From positions 450,044 through 514,043 of the forward strand of contig NZ_KB849800.1 of NCBI RefSeq assembly GCF_000369065.1: a stretch of 64,000 bases of DNA. Direction: 5' to 3'. This document shows, one piece after another, positions 62,215-64,000 of this stretch. The translations under genes were made by a program, and so were the position numbers. The notes under the pieces were generated by a model. It searched no databases and was not told the origin of the DNA. It saw nothing but the letters and a program-made list of their open reading frames with translations. Numbering within the stretch: position 1 is the first letter of the stretch; the number at the start of each line of letters is the position of its first letter. This DNA comes from Acinetobacter haemolyticus CIP 64.3 = MTCC 9819 (GTDB lineage: Bacteria > Pseudomonadota > Gammaproteobacteria > Pseudomonadales > Moraxellaceae).

Positions 62215-64000
62215 TTAGCTATGCTGCTGTAGAAATTTGGTTGCGTCTAAAGCGGTCAATGGCTTGGCAAATAGATAACCCTGCAAGATGTCACAATTTT
62301 GTTTTTGCAAGTAGTCTCTTTGCGCTTCAGTTTCCACACCTTCCGCTACAACTTTTAAGCCAATGGTTTTGCCCATGGCGATCATGGCATTTACGATCGC
62401 ATCTTGTTTAGAGTTACCAATCTTAGAAATAAAAGCTCGGTCAATTTTTAATGTATCAATAGGATATTCAGTTAAATAGGCGAGGGATGAATATCCAGTT
62501 CCAAAATCATCTAATGCGATTGAGATATGGCGATCTTTTAATGCTTCTAATACCGTTTTCACCGTTTCAGTATTCTCTAAGAATGCAGACTCTGTGATTT
62601 CTAATTCTAGATTATGACCAGAGATTTTATATTGCGATAAAATCGTATCCACATCATGTAATAATTGCCCACGGAGAACTTGTTGTACAACGATGTTGAC
62701 TGCAATATGGACTTGGGGATAACCCAGCTCAATCCATCTCTGTAATTGTTTTGCTGCCTGATGTAATACAAATTGTCCGATATCAGAAATTAAGCTGGTG
62801 CTTTCTGCCAATGGAATAAAGATATCAGGCATGATCAGCCCTTTACTTGGGTGCTCCCAGCGTATAAGTGCTTCGAAACCATTCACCAGATTATCGTGTG
62901 TAGTCATTTTGGGTTGATAGTAAACGACAAGCTCATTGTTTTGGATTGCTTTTCTTAGATCAAGTTCTAAATCAGAATACTGTGCCGCTAAGTTAGCTCT
63001 TTCATTTGAATAGTAACGAATAGTGTTGCCGCCTAAACGCTTAGCCTCATTCAATGCCTGTTCTGCATGAGTATTTAAATTATCGACTTGACGACCATGC
63101 TCAGGAAACATCGCTACACCGATGGAAACACTCACAAAGTACTCTTGGTCAGCAATATAAAATGGTTGGCTGAAGTTCTCGACAATATTGTTACACAATT
63201 GATGAATAGGTGGGTGTAAAGGGGACATTTCATAAATAATCGCAAAATCATCAGCACTTAAATGCGCAACCAATAATGCATCGATATTGCTAATACGTAA
63301 TCGCTGCGCGACTTGTTTAAGCAATTCATTGCCAGCTTGATTACTGACCAGTTCATTGAGTGTCCGAAAGCGATCTATGTTCAAACGAATGACAGCGAGA
63401 TGTTGTATGGCTGCTTCATTCACTAGATATTGATGCAGTTGCTGCTGATAATAGAACCGATTTGGCAAGTCCGTTAGTGTGTCGTAGTTGGTAAGATAAG
63501 ATAATCTTTGTTCCTGATGCTTTCGTTCAGTTTGATCAGAAACGATACCGATATAATTGATTACTCGATCTTGTTCATCTTTAACTGCATTAATATGCAT
63601 CCACAAGAAACATGATTTTTCTGAATGATAGGTTTCTTGGAACTCTCCCTCATATTCGTGTTCATGAGCTAAAGTGTCTAAAATCGAAAGTTGGAAGTTT
63701 TGGTGGTGCAGCTTATTTTGCTTTGTAATTTCAAAAAGTTGCTTGCCTAAAATGACTTGTTTATCAAGTTCGGTAATTTGTTCATATTTAGGGTTCACCT
63801 CAATGTAATTAAAATTTTCATCGAGTATGAAAATTCCTTCAGAAGCTTGTTCAAATACGCTTGCAGAAAGTTTAAGTCGTTCTTGGTCTTTACGCTCTTG
63901 GTTAATATCTCGATGAATGCCAACCATTCGTAAAGGTGTTTGATCTTCAGGATGACGTTGGATCACTTGTCCTACATCGTGAATCCAAGACCATTCACCA
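62215..64000 (-). CDS. PAS-GGDEF-EAL phosphodiesterase-type protein (5' end outside window)
   Basis: The frame is open to the window edge: upstream of the GTG at 63966 it reads GEWSWIHDVGQ, the end of a PAC/PAS segment, so the gene starts beyond 64000. Visible parts: a PAS domain (VFEQASEGIFILDENFNYIE), a PAC segment (INAVKDEQDRVINYIGIV), a degenerate GGDEF (SADDF in place of GGDEF), and a C-terminal EAL domain with EALIRWEHP, EITESAF, DDFGTGYSSL and VVAEGVET. EAL catalytic residues look intact, so cyclic di-GMP hydrolysis is expected, with the GGDEF a regulatory or dead domain. Confidence 0.9.
   Translation of the reverse strand, partial: GEWSWIHDVGQVIQRHPEDQTPLRMVGIHRDINQERKDQERLKLSASVFEQASEGIFILDENFNYIEVNPKYEQITELDKQVILGKQLFEITKQNKLHHQNFQLSILDTLAHEHEYEGEFQETYHSEKSCFLWMHINAVKDEQDRVINYIGIVSDQTERKHQEQRLSYLTNYDTLTDLPNRFYYQQQLHQYLVNEAAIQHLAVIRLNIDRFRTLNELVSNQAGNELLKQVAQRLRISNIDALLVAHLSADDFAIIYEMSPLHPPIHQLCNNIVENFSQPFYIADQEYFVSVSIGVAMFPEHGRQVDNLNTHAEQALNEAKRLGGNTIRYYSNERANLAAQYSDLELDLRKAIQNNELVVYYQPKMTTHDNLVNGFEALIRWEHPSKGLIMPDIFIPLAESTSLISDIGQFVLHQAAKQLQRWIELGYPQVHIAVNIVVQQVLRGQLLHDVDTILSQYKISGHNLELEITESAFLENTETVKTVLEALKDRHISIALDDFGTGYSSLAYLTEYPIDTLKIDRAFISKIGNSKQDAIVNAMIAMGKTIGLKVVAEGVETEAQRDYLQKQNCDILQGYLFAKPLTALDATKFLQQHS

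Overview
The window is a stretch of ordinary chromosome from a low-GC gammaproteobacterium, almost certainly Acinetobacter. The reasons are a fused RNase HI-DnaQ gene, a SutA-like acidic regulator and a FimL homologue typical of Pseudomonadales, a separate trpG and trpDC, the AT-rich intergenic DNA, and strong resemblance of the proteins to Acinetobacter families. I see no prophage, insertion sequence, CRISPR array or conjugative gene. The closest thing to a mobile or repeated sequence is a palindromic intergenic element at 531-678.

Layout. 1-3.7 kb: end of pepP, then ubiH-ubiI (ubiquinone hydroxylases) and a SutA-like gene. 3.8-5.4 kb: divergent LysE/ArgO exporter and ArgP-type regulator. 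5.4-9.3 kb: rsmI divergent from an lpoA-like gene, yraN, dolP and an esterase-like gene, the order known from E. coli but without diaA. 9.3-13.2 kb: rnhA-dnaQ fusion, fimL and nudC on the minus strand. 13.4-22 kb: a giant MltD-type lytic transglycosylase with seven LysM repeats, followed after 8 bp by yejABEF, a peptide or muropeptide importer. 22-28 kb: an Old Yellow Enzyme-type oxidoreductase, pyrC-rnt-tRNA-Glu, a membrane diguanylate cyclase and an L,D-transpeptidase. 28-33 kb: hemE, a DUF817 membrane protein, and a DUF3015/DUF4105 pair. 32.8-37.2 kb: folE-cupin, an Smr protein, an acetyltransferase and trpDC. 37.4-41 kb: MOSC protein, cystine transporter tcyP and the detached trpG. 41-44.2 kb: glnA with a sigma-54 promoter, then ubiC-ubiA. 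44.3-48.3 kb: a lipoprotein lipase, a small membrane protein, a DUF2726 protein, three tRNA-Asn genes, and tandem sodB (Fe) and sodA (Mn), the latter behind a clear Fur box. 48.6-55 kb: a Nif3-like protein, an HtrA/DegS-type protease, a nitrate transporter plus outer-membrane porin behind a consensus sigma-54 promoter, and an enlarged OmpW. 55.2-64 kb: map, the rpsB leader with rpsB-tsf, cca, maeB and the start of a PAS-GGDEF-EAL protein that runs off the right edge.

How the genes work together. Three themes recur. The first is envelope and peptidoglycan work (mltD-yejABEF, lpoA-like, dolP, L,D-transpeptidase, HtrA). The second is nitrogen control by RpoN (glnA and narK both carry a GG-N10-GC promoter). 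The third is ubiquinone synthesis (ubiH, ubiI, ubiC, ubiA). The most useful leads are the mltD-yejABEF operon as a possible muropeptide release-and-import unit, the DUF3015-DUF4105 pair, the conserved palindromic element near 550, the complementary 16-bp start region of rsmI and lpoA, and the cca ribosome-binding site placed inside the maeB terminator.

All calls come from reading the sequence and recalled family knowledge; no database search was run. Start codons were moved inward where a better ribosome-binding site or signal peptide supported it.
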